Below, one piece after another: positions 47,037 through 55,804 of a DNA stretch of 62,161 nt. The translations under genes were made by a program, and so were the position numbers. The notes beneath the pieces are model-generated. The model worked only from the letters and a program-made list of their open reading frames with translations. It was not told the DNA's origin and did not search any database. Origin of the DNA: Planctomycetaceae bacterium (GTDB taxonomy: Bacteria > Planctomycetota > Planctomycetia > Planctomycetales > Planctomycetaceae); the NCBI GenBank assembly GCA_041398825.1, contig JAWKTX010000022.1:1-62161 (forward strand). Reading direction: 5' to 3'. Each line of letters opens with the position of its first letter. Position 1 is the stretch's first letter.

Positions 47037-48146
47037 ATGGGCTTGTTCGACAAGTTGCGTAACGAACTGATTGACATCATCGAGTGGCTCGATGATTCAC
47101 GACATACCCTGGTTTGGCGGTTTCCTCGTTACCAGAATGAAATCAAGAACGGCGCACAGCTGATTGTTCGTCCTGGTCAGGTTGCCGTATTTGTTCATCG
47201 AGGGCAAATTGCGGACGTTTTTGAACCCGGGCACTATGAACTGAAGACGGATAATCTTCCGATTCTGAGCACCATTGCCGGTTGGAAATATGGGTTTAAC
47301 AGTCCGTTTCGGTCGGAAGTTTACTTCGTCAGCACAAGGCAGATTACTGATCTGAAATGGGGAACTCCGAATCCCATCATGATGCGGGATCCGGAATTCG
47401 GCCCGATCCGGATCCGGGCCTTTGGGACGTACGCGGTACGAGCAGCAGAACCCAAGGCACTCTTGCGCGAACTGGTGGGTACGGATCAGAATTTTGATGC
47501 TGATGAAGTCACAGAGTTGCTGCGATCCATCATCACAAGTGCTCTCGCTGACACCTTGGGATCCTCAAAGGTCGCTGCGCTGGATCTGGCCGCAAAGTAT
47601 TCTGAGTTTGGTGAAACACTTCGAAAGGCGGTTCAGGAACGCATTGATGACGAGTATGGTTTGGAAATTCCCCAGCTCGTGATTGTGAATATTTCGCTAC
47701 CGGAAGCCGTGGAGAAAGCGCTGGATACGCGAACCAGCATGGGGGTCATCGGAGATCTCGGAAAATTCCAGCAGTATCAGCTCGGGCAGGCGATGACCAT
47801 GGCAGCTGACAATCCCTCGGGTGGTGGTGCTGCGGACGGGCTTGGTCTCGGGATGGGTCTTGCAATGGCCGGTCAAATGATGCAGCCCGGTATGTTCGGC
47901 TCAGCTCCTGCTGGTGGAATGGCACCCCCTCCGCCTCCGGTCAGTGCGTGGCATGTTGCCCTGAACGGGCAGACCACAGGGCCTTATGGAATGGATCAAC
48001 TGGCCTCCGGTATCGCTGCCGGGCAGGTCAATCAACAGACAATGGTCTGGACTGCCGGCATGAGCGGCTGGCAGGCTGCCGGTGCAGTTCCCCAGCTGGC
48101 CGGTCTGTTTGGTCCTCCATCGCCTCCACCGCCACCCGCACCGTAA
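47037..48146 (+). CDS. SPFH-domain protein with C-terminal GYF_2 domain
   Basis: A 369-aa protein. Residues about 1-240 form an SPFH/virion-core-like domain (DIIEWLDDSRHTLVWRFPRY, GQVAVFVHRGQIADVFEPGH), followed by a glycine and methionine-rich linker. Residues about 303-355 form a GYF_2 domain: WHVALNGQTTGPYGMDQLAS and NQQTMVWTAGMSGWQAAGAV. The end is proline-rich. SPFH proteins make membrane-associated oligomers. The zinc-ribbon gene 45 bp downstream is a common neighbour, so they probably form one unit. Confidence 0.9.
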   Translation: MGLFDKLRNELIDIIEWLDDSRHTLVWRFPRYQNEIKNGAQLIVRPGQVAVFVHRGQIADVFEPGHYELKTDNLPILSTIAGWKYGFNSPFRSEVYFVSTRQITDLKWGTPNPIMMRDPEFGPIRIRAFGTYAVRAAEPKALLRELVGTDQNFDADEVTELLRSIITSALADTLGSSKVAALDLAAKYSEFGETLRKAVQERIDDEYGLEIPQLVIVNISLPEAVEKALDTRTSMGVIGDLGKFQQYQLGQAMTMAADNPSGGGAADGLGLGMGLAMAGQMMQPGMFGSAPAGGMAPPPPPVSAWHVALNGQTTGPYGMDQLASGIAAGQVNQQTMVWTAGMSGWQAAGAVPQLAGLFGPPSPPPPPAP

Positions 48147-48191
48147 TTTCGGCCAGTCGCCTGTTCTGAAGATTTCTGGTCTGAAGATTCT

Positions 48192-49469
48192 ATGAGTGTT
48201 CCGAACGATTCCTTTGATCCGTCGGTCCCGCCGCCGCTGCCTGCTTCGTCGTCGCCAGCTTCAGGTGATGGTGCTGCGATTCAGACGTCGGTGGATGATC
48301 CCGACGGTCCTCTGGATCTGCACCGACGGGATTCCCGCACGCTCGATACAGGACGCACTTTCGATGAAGGTGCGGGCCGTGTATTTCCGTGTGAAAGTTG
48401 CGGTGCAGATCTGGAGTTTCACATTGGGGATCAGTCGCTGAAGTGTCCGTTTTGCGGGCACCTCAAACAGATAGAACTTTCAGAGGATGCAGCGCTTGTC
48501 GAACAGGACTTTCACGCCATGCTCGAACGCATTCGCGCGTGGCGAGAGGAAACGCGTGACCAGGATGATGAACGCTCCGACGCGACTTCGGATGTCAGGG
48601 AGCTGCGTTGTGAATCCTGTGGTGGCAATGTGGAATTCGTTGGAACGCTGACCAGTCGCCATTGTCCATACTGCAATTCGCCCATACAGCTGGAGAAGGC
48701 TCATAAATCCGGCGAGAATCGAATACCTGTCGATGGTGTGCTTCCGTTTCAGATTGATCGACAGCATGCAAAGGCAAATCTTGGGCAGTGGGTCAGTTCG
48801 CGCTGGTTTGCTCCGGGGGATTTCCTGAAGCAGGGAGCAGAAGGGAAATTCAACGGCATCTATCTGTCCTATTTCACCTTCGATTCGATGACATTCACGT
48901 CCTATGCGGGGCAACGTGGTGAGTACTACTATGTAACCGTCGGTAGTGGTAAGAATCAGCGACGCGAACGCAGAACCCGTTGGTATCCTGCCAGCGGTCG
49001 TTTTCAGCGATTCTTCGATGATGTCCTGGTCCTCGCGAATACTGGTCTTCGTCGTGACTTCATGCTCGCGCTGGAACCGTGGCCGCTACTGAAAGTCGTT
49101 CCATTCAATCAGCATATGCTGGCAGGCTTCATGGCTCGGACCTATGACATGGAGTTGGACCATTGCTTTACTGAAGCGAAGGAACGGATTGATACGTCGA
49201 TTCATTCGGAAGTGTGTCAGCGGATTGGTGGCGACACACAACGAGTCAGTGCTGTGAATAGTCGCTATGAGGCGATTACGTTCAAGCATCTGTTGTTACC
49301 GACCTGGTTGATGGCTTATCAATACGGTGACAAGACCTACCAGGTCTTCATAAACGCCGCTACCGGCGAGGTACAGGGCGAGCGTCCCTACAGTGTCTGG
49401 AAGATTCTGTTCGCCGTCCTGTTCGGCGTGGCAGCCGCGGCGGGTATTATCATTGGCTTCAATTCTTAG
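48192..49469 (+). CDS. Zinc-ribbon membrane protein paired with SPFH gene
   Basis: A 425-aa protein with a proline-rich start, then two zinc ribbons: CESCG with CPFCG (about residues 72 and 90) and CESCGGNVEF with CPYCNSP (about 140 and 158). A soluble body follows (VDGVLPFQIDRQHAKANLGQ, WFAPGDFLKQG), and a single C-terminal membrane helix (FAVLFGVAAAAGIIIGF). Such proteins are often annotated as replication-restart-like because of the ribbons, but that naming is weak. It is linked to the SPFH-GYF gene at 45 bp. Confidence 0.85.
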   Translation: MSVPNDSFDPSVPPPLPASSSPASGDGAAIQTSVDDPDGPLDLHRRDSRTLDTGRTFDEGAGRVFPCESCGADLEFHIGDQSLKCPFCGHLKQIELSEDAALVEQDFHAMLERIRAWREETRDQDDERSDATSDVRELRCESCGGNVEFVGTLTSRHCPYCNSPIQLEKAHKSGENRIPVDGVLPFQIDRQHAKANLGQWVSSRWFAPGDFLKQGAEGKFNGIYLSYFTFDSMTFTSYAGQRGEYYYVTVGSGKNQRRERRTRWYPASGRFQRFFDDVLVLANTGLRRDFMLALEPWPLLKVVPFNQHMLAGFMARTYDMELDHCFTEAKERIDTSIHSEVCQRIGGDTQRVSAVNSRYEAITFKHLLLPTWLMAYQYGDKTYQVFINAATGEVQGERPYSVWKILFAVLFGVAAAAGIIIGFNS

Positions 49470-49765
49470 CCGAATCCTGGTTCGACAGGGGTTGTACCAC
49501 CGGGCCAATCCCTGCAGCTGGCACGTGTGGTCTTTCTGAAACTGCCCGGATTTCCTGAACAGCCGTCAAGGTTTCTCTGTTACTCATATCGAAGCATTTG
49601 ACACCCCTTCATTCCTGAGACTCAGTCGTTTTCCAAGTCGGATGGGATTGAATCCCGGTGTTCCTTTCGTACTGTATGGACTGTCGCAGGGGTACCTTCA
49701 AATCGCGGTACCCAACTATGGGTCTGCGAATAAATGGGTCAGACGAAGTTTGAAAGGTTAACAAG

Positions 49766-50092
49766 ATGAAATTCGTTCGAAGCTTAAGCATGCTGGTTAT
49801 GTTGGCATGCGTGACCGTAACCTTGGGTTGCAATGGTGGTAGTGGTGAACCTGCACCGGGGCCTGTTGGGTCAGCAGTTGGCGGCGGCGCAGAAACACCA
49901 GGAAGCGAAGTCAGCGGTGATGATGCACCAGCAGCAGACGCTCCAGCAGCAGACGCTCCAGCAGCAGATGCACCAGCAGCAGACGCACCAGCAGCAGACG
50001 CTCCAGCAGCAGATGCACCAGCAGCAGATGCACCAGCAGCAGATGCACCAGCAGCAGATGCACCAGCAGCAGACGCTCCTAAGGCTGAGTAA
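49766..50092 (+). CDS. Small lipoprotein with DAPAA repeats
   Basis: A 108-aa protein with a lipobox VTLGC at about residues 19-23, a short Gly/Pro linker and then ten perfect DAPAA units ending in DAPKAE. The repeat is encoded by 15-bp tandem units. An extended Ala/Pro chain with Asp is expected to reach into the periplasm or wall. A terminator follows 50 bp later. Confidence 0.85.
   Translation: MKFVRSLSMLVMLACVTVTLGCNGGSGEPAPGPVGSAVGGGAETPGSEVSGDDAPAADAPAADAPAADAPAADAPAADAPAADAPAADAPAADAPAADAPAADAPKAE
49922..50071 (+). repeat. Ten 15-bp tandem repeats within the lipoprotein gene
   Basis: Units read GATGCACCAGCAGCA or GACGCTCCAGCAGCA, with one GACGCACCAGCAGCA (unit 5). Two codon choices for Asp and Ala alternate in blocks, which suggests unit duplication. 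Length change by slippage would stay in frame. Confidence 0.9.
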
Positions 50093-50140
50093 GACGGTTG
50101 CTCGATTGAGATGCTCTCGTTGTCTCAATGCCTGCTTCTA

Positions 50141-50176
50141 AAGGGCTTCCTTCATGTTTGAGGGAGGCCCTTTTTT
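50141..50176 (+). terminator. Rho-independent terminator after the DAPAA lipoprotein
   Basis: AAGGGCTTCCTT (50141-50152) pairs with AGGGAGGCCCTT (50161-50172) through 12 bp including two G-U pairs, followed by T4C. Confidence 0.85.
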
Positions 50177-50419
50177 CATGCGCGGTGTGGACTGTGTCCA
50201 GGGAATTGGCAGAGTCCTGAGTGCGAAGGATATGCCGGGGCTCCGTCTGTTCCCGCGTTCCTTTTTGGCAACGTTTGTTGAAAACAAGGAATGGCGGCGG
50301 GACGGCAGGAGCAAATTTGTTCGCAAAAACACGGGTCACCAGAAAGGGCATTGATTTTGCGATGCCGTGGTTGGATCACGAATGTGTTCGTTCCCATCGC
50401 AAGACTCCGAGTGACCTAA

Positions 50420-51187
50420 ATGAAACTAGCTTATCTGACTGAAGTAGCGGCCCTGATGGCTGCTCACAACGAGATGTTCATCGAGCAGGCTCAGGAAATT
50501 CCCAATGACGTCGTCGGCGATTACTACATCCTTTGCCGCAATCGATTCAATCGCTGGATGCGTGATCTCAGCGACCTCGAAAGCGGTCTTGCTGTCCGGG
50601 AACCACTCGACTTGATTGGACTGACGTCCGACCGACCGGCGACACGTTCGATTGCGGAACAAGTGATGATTAACGAAATGGTCTCCAGGATCTGGACCAT
50701 TCTCCTGATTGCTCGGGATCGTCGGCATCAAACTGATCGAACAATACCACTGGCACACAATGTCTTCCTTGGGCATCTCACCGTTCGGCATAAAGCTCTT
50801 AGTGTTTGTCTTAGTGATCCTCGGATGTCCCAGGATGATATCGTCGATGTCGATAAGCTTCGTGCTTCAACAGAACGCTGGACGGATATGCTGTGTTGTC
50901 ATCTGATGCACCGTTTTGACCTCTGGCAATACGCGTTTGATCAGGATCGCGCGCGAGAATTTCTGAATGACCGAGTTGAACAGCAGGCACTGTCGTATCA
51001 AAGTCAGGCCTGGATACTGATTCTGGCAGGGATGAGGTACAGTTTCCCGGATCGCGACGGACTTGCAGCACCAGTCCACGAAGACGATCGAACGCTTGCC
51101 CGGCTGATGCTGAGCAGTTTTCCTGAGAACTCGCCTGAGATGGCTTTCTGGATGAGTAGCAAGCTGCGCCAGGCTCGCAGTGTCTGA
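50420..51187 (+). CDS. Uncharacterised protein of 255 aa
   Basis: A mostly helical, acidic protein with no signal or membrane segment. It starts MKLAYLTEVAALMAAHNEMF and contains RNRFNRWMRDLSDLESGLAV and LMHRFDLWQYAFDQDRAREF. I do not recognise the family. Its stop codon lies inside a 17-bp tandem repeat, so its C-terminus ends at a repeat boundary. Confidence 0.65.
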   Translation: MKLAYLTEVAALMAAHNEMFIEQAQEIPNDVVGDYYILCRNRFNRWMRDLSDLESGLAVREPLDLIGLTSDRPATRSIAEQVMINEMVSRIWTILLIARDRRHQTDRTIPLAHNVFLGHLTVRHKALSVCLSDPRMSQDDIVDVDKLRASTERWTDMLCCHLMHRFDLWQYAFDQDRAREFLNDRVEQQALSYQSQAWILILAGMRYSFPDRDGLAAPVHEDDRTLARLMLSSFPENSPEMAFWMSSKLRQARSV

Positions 51188-51223
51188 AAGCTCGCAGTGT
51201 CTGAAAGCTGGCCGTGTCTGAAA
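51173..51223. repeat. 17-bp tandem repeat overlapping a stop codon
   Basis: Three units of GCTCGCAGTGTCTGAAA or GCTGGCCGTGTCTGAAA are seen, and a degenerate fourth continues to about 51240. The first carries the TGA stop of the 50420 gene. The end of the array meets the stop of the converging kinase at 51237. Confidence 0.8.
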
Positions 51224-51236
51224 GCTGGCACTCTGA

Positions 51237-52478
51237 CTAATCGGACATCGGCGGGCCAAGTTCGAATCCGGAATCAAAGCGATGTGCGTCTGTTCGAAGG
51301 ACTGTTCGCGCTGCGGCGCTGTGACCAGGTTCGGCAGAGATTCGGGTTGTTTGTTCTTCCGCGTTGGCAGGTTCTGACGATTCGCTGTTTTCTGCGTTCA
51401 CAACCTCCAGTTCAGCGACCCAGCGTCGCAATTCCGATGCGTACTCGTCTCCCAGGTCGCTCTTCACCAGTTCTCGCAGAAATCCTGCGGCACCATCGTC
51501 AGAGAGTTCTGCATCTTCGGCCGTCGGGAAACGCATCCTGGGGTCCGGGTGCATCAGTCTTCTGAGTAACCGAATCAGCGATTCGCTGAACTGAAATTCT
51601 TCCAGTGGAAGCATTGCAGCAAGGCGGTCCAGAATGTCGCGTTTTGCTTCGATCAACTGTGACCAGCTGAGTCCTGCGAATGGCTTGGAGCCGGTCAGCA
51701 TTTCAATCAGCATGTATCCAAGACTCGCAAGGTCTGACTGTGGCGTTGCGCGATAGCCGGCAAGTACTTCCGGTGCCGCGTATTCGAGTGTGCATGGCTG
51801 GCCCTCAGGGGGGCGACCTATCCAGTATGCAGAACCGATGTCAATGATTTTTACCTGACCGGTTCGCTTCACCATGACGTTGGATGGCTTCAGGTCGCAG
51901 TGAATTACTCCGCCACGATGCAGGGCAGAAATTCCCGCAAGACACTCGCGAAGAATGGCAATCGCCATACCCGGTTTCAGCCTGCAATCGACTTCTCCTG
52001 TGGTGATCACACGCTCGGTAAAGTTGGCCCAGCGTCGTTCGGTCATGGCTTCCTGCACCGTGTCCAGCGTGTCGCGCCGAAGGATGTGTAACAGGTCGAA
52101 GCCGTCAATCCATTCCATTTCCAGAAAGTAAATCCCGTCATCCCGGTCAAATGTATGAACGGCCACCAGATGGTCGTCCTGGATGCGTGCCACAATCGCA
52201 GATACTTCGGCCAGACGGTCCATTTCCTGATCGTATCGGATCACGGACTCGAACGGGGCCGGGGAAAAGAATTTCAGCGCGACGGGGATTCGGAAACTGG
52301 CCGCGCCGCAGCGTTCGGCCAGCATCACGTTGCCCTGTCCGCCGACCCCGAGTCGCTTCATGAATAAACGTTCAGCGACCCACTCGATCCCCTTCTGGCG
52401 ATACAGCGATTCGTATCGTTTCATGCGGTCCGACAGGTCGGACGCCGGCATCTTTTCCAGATCGTTCAAACTACTCAC
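51237..52478 (-). CDS. Ser/Thr protein kinase, cytosolic
   Basis: A 413-aa Hanks-type kinase without a membrane helix. An N-terminal helical extension of about 40 residues precedes the glycine loop (LGVGGQGNVMLAE). Lys69 is in VALKF; HCDLKPSN (193-200) replaces HRD with HCD; DIG (213-215) replaces DFG; YAAPEVLAGYRAT is the activation segment end. The C-terminal tail is acidic and Ser-rich. The HRD-to-HCD change removes the arginine that normally holds the phosphorylated activation loop, so activity may not depend on loop phosphorylation. ATG 52478 is the first in frame. Confidence 0.9.
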   Translation of the reverse strand: MSSLNDLEKMPASDLSDRMKRYESLYRQKGIEWVAERLFMKRLGVGGQGNVMLAERCGAASFRIPVALKFFSPAPFESVIRYDQEMDRLAEVSAIVARIQDDHLVAVHTFDRDDGIYFLEMEWIDGFDLLHILRRDTLDTVQEAMTERRWANFTERVITTGEVDCRLKPGMAIAILRECLAGISALHRGGVIHCDLKPSNVMVKRTGQVKIIDIGSAYWIGRPPEGQPCTLEYAAPEVLAGYRATPQSDLASLGYMLIEMLTGSKPFAGLSWSQLIEAKRDILDRLAAMLPLEEFQFSESLIRLLRRLMHPDPRMRFPTAEDAELSDDGAAGFLRELVKSDLGDEYASELRRWVAELEVVNAENSESSEPANAEEQTTRISAEPGHSAAARTVLRTDAHRFDSGFELGPPMSD

Positions 52479-52518
52479 AGAGGGTATTCTCGTGGGTTGG
52501 GTAATATTTCGGTTCGAG

Positions 52519-52653
52519 ATGCGGAAGTCTACGCCGTGGACTGCAGGCGGTCACCCCCTGAAATTCCGGATCGTCTTCCGCTGCCCTGATTGCCAGCGAT
52601 ACTGGTGGTGGGATTCTGAGGAAATTAGCCATTACGCGGCTGAAACGATCTGA
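52519..52653 (+). CDS. Possible 44-aa CxxC protein
   Basis: A short frame starting MRKSTPWTAGGHPLKF, with RCPDCQRYWWWDSEEI near its end, too short for many searches. The CxxC could bind metal with His residues elsewhere. No clear ribosome site is visible, so this is tentative. Confidence 0.35.
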   Translation: MRKSTPWTAGGHPLKFRIVFRCPDCQRYWWWDSEEISHYAAETI

Positions 52654-52872
52654 TGCGGGCAGATTTCTCGTTTCCGGCGTTTCTGAGATCCAGAAGAACC
52701 AAATGGAAAAACACGCGCATTCAGTGCAAAATGTGCATATTAACAAAACCACTCATGCTTCCGATTCTCAACACGGGAATGTTGTTGTCATGAACCCCGT
52801 TGTGAGCGATCGTTGTGCTTAGTTGGAGCGGAAGACCGCCTGCAAATCTCCTCGTTTTGGAACGCTGGAAAG

Positions 52873-53634
52873 ATGAAAAACTTAGTTCACTTGTTGGTAA
52901 TTTCGGTCGCCTGCAGCGGCTCAGCGATTGCCGGAAAATCCTCAAAATGCAAGACCTCGGTTTGCTCACCGGTGCAGTGTTCGCCTGTTGAGTGGTACAG
53001 GGCGAAGGATGGAACTCTGCGAGAGAAACCAGACTTCTGGACGGCTGTTGGGCGAGCTGAAGACGCTGATGATCTTGAAATCCAGTTGCGAGGGGTTCAG
53101 GAGGAACTGACCGCTGCCAGAGCAGAGCTTGAAGCCACAAAAATCGCTGCTGAACAGGCCGCGGCAGAAGCGGCAAAAGTGCAGGCCGAAATGGCAAAGC
53201 AAATCGCACAATTGAAGAAGCAGGCTGCTAACCAGAAGTCTCGAGCTGACAAGGCAGAGGCTGCTCTGAAAAGCAGTGAAGGCAAGGTTGCTGAGCTGAC
53301 AGCCGCTCAGAAGAAAGCCACGGAAGAACTCAGCTCCGCGAAGTTGAATCTGAAGCGTGCTTCTGAAGAGCGGGACGGGCTGAAGTCCGCCAATGCTGAT
53401 CTGACAAAGCAGGTCAACGATTTGAAGGCTGCCGCGGACGCGGCCGATGCTTCTCTGAAGTCGGCTCAGGCAGAGATCGAGAAGGCGAAGCAGGAAGCCA
53501 TTGAAGCAAAGAAGGCGAAGATCGAAGAAGAGTCCCAGCCAAAGGATGACGACGGCTCTGAAGCGAAGGCAGAACCCGCGGGCGAACAGCCTGTCGCGGA
53601 AACCTCAGCCGAAGAACCGAAAGCTGAGAACTAA
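52873..53634 (+). CDS. Exported coiled-coil protein, Ala/Lys/Glu rich
   Basis: A 253-aa protein with a signal peptide (MKNLVHLLVISVACSGSAIA) and a Cys-containing start (CKTSVCSPVQCSP). Residues about 55-225 form one long coiled coil of Ala, Lys, Glu and Gln, then an acidic tail (KIEEESQPKDDDGSEAKAEP). It resembles alanine-rich envelope spacers in Planctomycetes. ATG 52873 is chosen for the signal peptide. A strong terminator follows. Confidence 0.75.
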   Translation: MKNLVHLLVISVACSGSAIAGKSSKCKTSVCSPVQCSPVEWYRAKDGTLREKPDFWTAVGRAEDADDLEIQLRGVQEELTAARAELEATKIAAEQAAAEAAKVQAEMAKQIAQLKKQAANQKSRADKAEAALKSSEGKVAELTAAQKKATEELSSAKLNLKRASEERDGLKSANADLTKQVNDLKAAADAADASLKSAQAEIEKAKQEAIEAKKAKIEEESQPKDDDGSEAKAEPAGEQPVAETSAEEPKAEN

Positions 53635-53662
53635 GCCTTCGTTGCCCTGACGAAAGAATCTG

Positions 53663-53705
53663 AAACCCCGCGACTGCCACAAGCATCGCGGGGTTTTTCT
53701 TTTTG
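53663..53705 (+). terminator. Rho-independent terminator
   Basis: ACCCCGCGA (53665-53673) pairs with TCGCGGGGT (53686-53694) over 9 bp with a 12-nt loop, followed by TTTTC and more T. Confidence 0.9.
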
Positions 53706-53727
53706 ATCCTGGAATATGGTCAGGAAA

Positions 53728-55164
53728 CTACAGGGCCGCCGCTTTGGTCACTTCGTCGATACACTCGATGGTGACATTGCAGAGTTGCCTGACGCGAGCA
53801 ATCGGCATCGCCGGAGCGGGCATCAGTACAACGACATCGCCAAGGGGGCGAATGATGACGCCTTGCTTTCGCGCGGCCAGTGTCACTTGATGCCCGATCC
53901 GCAATGGACTTTCGAACGGCGTAAGAGACGATTTGTCACGCACCAGCTCGATCCCAATCATCAGACCTTTCTGCCTGATTTCTGCAACATGCGGATGTTC
54001 ACACAATCCGCTCAGACATTCTTTCGCGACTTCCGCACAGGCGTTCACATTTTCCAGAACCCTGTTGACTTCAAACAACTCCAGAGATGCAAGGCCTGCC
54101 GCACAGCCCAGCGGGTTTCCTGTGTATGTGTGTCCGTGGAAGAAGGTTCTGCCTTCTGATGGATCGCCCAGGAAGGCCTCATAGATTCGATCGGTGGTGA
54201 TGGTCGCGGCGAGCGGCAGATACCCTCCACTAATACCTTTGGCGACGCAGAGAAAGTCCGGCTGAACGTCTTCGTGTTCACATGCAAACAGCTTTCCGGT
54301 ACGTCCGAATCCCACTGCGACTTCATCCGCGATGAGCGGCACGTCATTTTCTGTGCAGAGTTCCCGTATATGGCGCAGAAAACCATCTGGGTGGATCAGA
54401 ATCCCCGCTGCTCCCTGAACCAGCGGCTCCATAACGACGCCCGCGAGGCGATGTTTGTTCTGTTGAATCAATCGAGCAGTCTCGTCGAAACAGAATTGCA
54501 GCCATGTCTCTTTTGTGTAACCAGTTGGGACACGCAGCGCGACGGGGGAAGGCAGTGTCAGTGTCTGAAACAGTAAATGCCTGTAACACCTGTGAAAGAG
54601 GTCAATGCCGCCGACACTGACGGTTCCCAGGGTATCTCCATGGTAAGCGTTACCAACGCACAGGAAGGTATCTCGATCTTCCGGCCCTTCCGGCTTCTGG
54701 CGATGAAACTGGTAAGCCATTTTGAGTGCCACTTCGACACTGGTGGCTCCACTGTCTGAGTAAAAGACGCGGTTGAGTCCTTTGGGGGCACGCTGAACCA
54801 ATGCACGGGCCAGGCGAATGGAAGGCTCACTGGAAAGGCCCAACAGGGTTGTATGCGCCACCTGGCCGAGCTGTCGGCGCACAGCATCATCGATTTGAGG
54901 CACCGTATGGCCATGGACATTGCACCACAAAGACGAAATACCATCCAGATAACGGTTTCCATCCGTATCGATCAGATCGAATCCCTCCCCCCGCACGATA
55001 ATGGGAGCGTTTTCCTGAGTGTAGGCGGACATCGGTGCGAAGGGATGCCAGACGTGTGCGTTGTCCCATTCGCGCAGCAACTCTGGTCCCGCGGATGTGA
55101 ACTCCGACGGCTGATTTTCTGAAGGCGGATTTTCCGACGGTGGATTGATAGCGTTCTGGCTCAT
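53728..55164 (-). CDS. bioA: Adenosylmethionine-8-amino-7-oxononanoate transaminase
   Basis: A 478-aa class III aminotransferase. The N-terminus has three NPPSE-like repeats, then HVWHPFAPMSAYTQENAPI and GISSLWCNVHGHTVPQID typical of BioA. PLP binding: DSGATSVEVALKMAY, LIADEVAVGFGRTG and CVAKGISGGYLPLA with the Schiff-base Lys. It converts KAPA to DAPA with S-adenosylmethionine as amino donor in biotin synthesis. ATG 55164 is chosen over one 17 codons upstream. No other bio gene adjoins it. Confidence 0.93.
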   Translation of the reverse strand: MSQNAINPPSENPPSENQPSEFTSAGPELLREWDNAHVWHPFAPMSAYTQENAPIIVRGEGFDLIDTDGNRYLDGISSLWCNVHGHTVPQIDDAVRRQLGQVAHTTLLGLSSEPSIRLARALVQRAPKGLNRVFYSDSGATSVEVALKMAYQFHRQKPEGPEDRDTFLCVGNAYHGDTLGTVSVGGIDLFHRCYRHLLFQTLTLPSPVALRVPTGYTKETWLQFCFDETARLIQQNKHRLAGVVMEPLVQGAAGILIHPDGFLRHIRELCTENDVPLIADEVAVGFGRTGKLFACEHEDVQPDFLCVAKGISGGYLPLAATITTDRIYEAFLGDPSEGRTFFHGHTYTGNPLGCAAGLASLELFEVNRVLENVNACAEVAKECLSGLCEHPHVAEIRQKGLMIGIELVRDKSSLTPFESPLRIGHQVTLAARKQGVIIRPLGDVVVLMPAPAMPIARVRQLCNVTIECIDEVTKAAAL

Positions 55165-55476
55165 AAGTGTGTTGAAGGTTCCGTGTTTGAAAACTTTGTT
55201 CGCTGTGGGTGACACGGCGCGTCACAGCGATAGACTTCTTTCGGAATGTCCAATCGCAGAGCATAAAAACAAGTGGTCAAGTCCCGCGATGCGGTCGTTT
55301 ACTTTCACAACGGAGTGAAGATTGCGGGATACACCAGACAGGAAGACCTGAGGTGCAGCCGACTTCAGGCATTCGCCTGCCCCTGGGTGCGGAAACGAAC
55401 TGTGATCAGGGACCGATTCGATTGCCTGGCGTACAGCTAAGCAAATTCAGGGCTGCCATTCAAATTGAACCCAGTT

Positions 55477-55677
55477 ATGCAAATAGAACTTAATGGCGAT
55501 CCACGCTCGATTCCCGATGCATGGACGATTTCTGACCTGCTTCGCGATTTAAAGATCGAAAGCCGGTACTGCGCTGTGGAACGGAATCTGGAGCTTGTTC
55601 CGCGAGAACAGCATGCCCAGTGTCCGCTTCAGGATGGAGACCGTGTCGAGGTTGTAACGCTCGTGGGTGGCGGCTGA
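55477..55677 (+). CDS. thiS: Thiamine sulfur carrier ThiS
   Basis: A 66-aa ubiquitin-like protein that ends in the required GlyGly (VTLVGGG has one extra Gly). It carries sulfur as a C-terminal thiocarboxylate for thiazole synthesis. ATG 55477 matches the family start (MQIELNG). It lies 127 bp upstream of thiG. Confidence 0.88.
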   Translation: MQIELNGDPRSIPDAWTISDLLRDLKIESRYCAVERNLELVPREQHAQCPLQDGDRVEVVTLVGGG

Positions 55678-55804
55678 ACCAGCGTGCGAACAGGGCACAT
55701 CTTCAATACTGATCGACAGGTTTCGTGTTGGAATTGCACGGCGATCTGCTCGTTATCCGATCAACCTGAGAATCCAGCAACTTCATCAACCCGGGAATTC
55801 TACC

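Noticed and set aside
49871..50128. Cys/Trp-rich minus-strand frame
   Set aside because: It is the antisense translation of the DAPAA repeats.
55290..55470. Possible TPP riboswitch upstream of thiS
   Set aside because: CTGAGG and a GGGTGC-like string are present, but the conserved THI-box order (CUGAGA, ACCUGAUCUGG) is not found.
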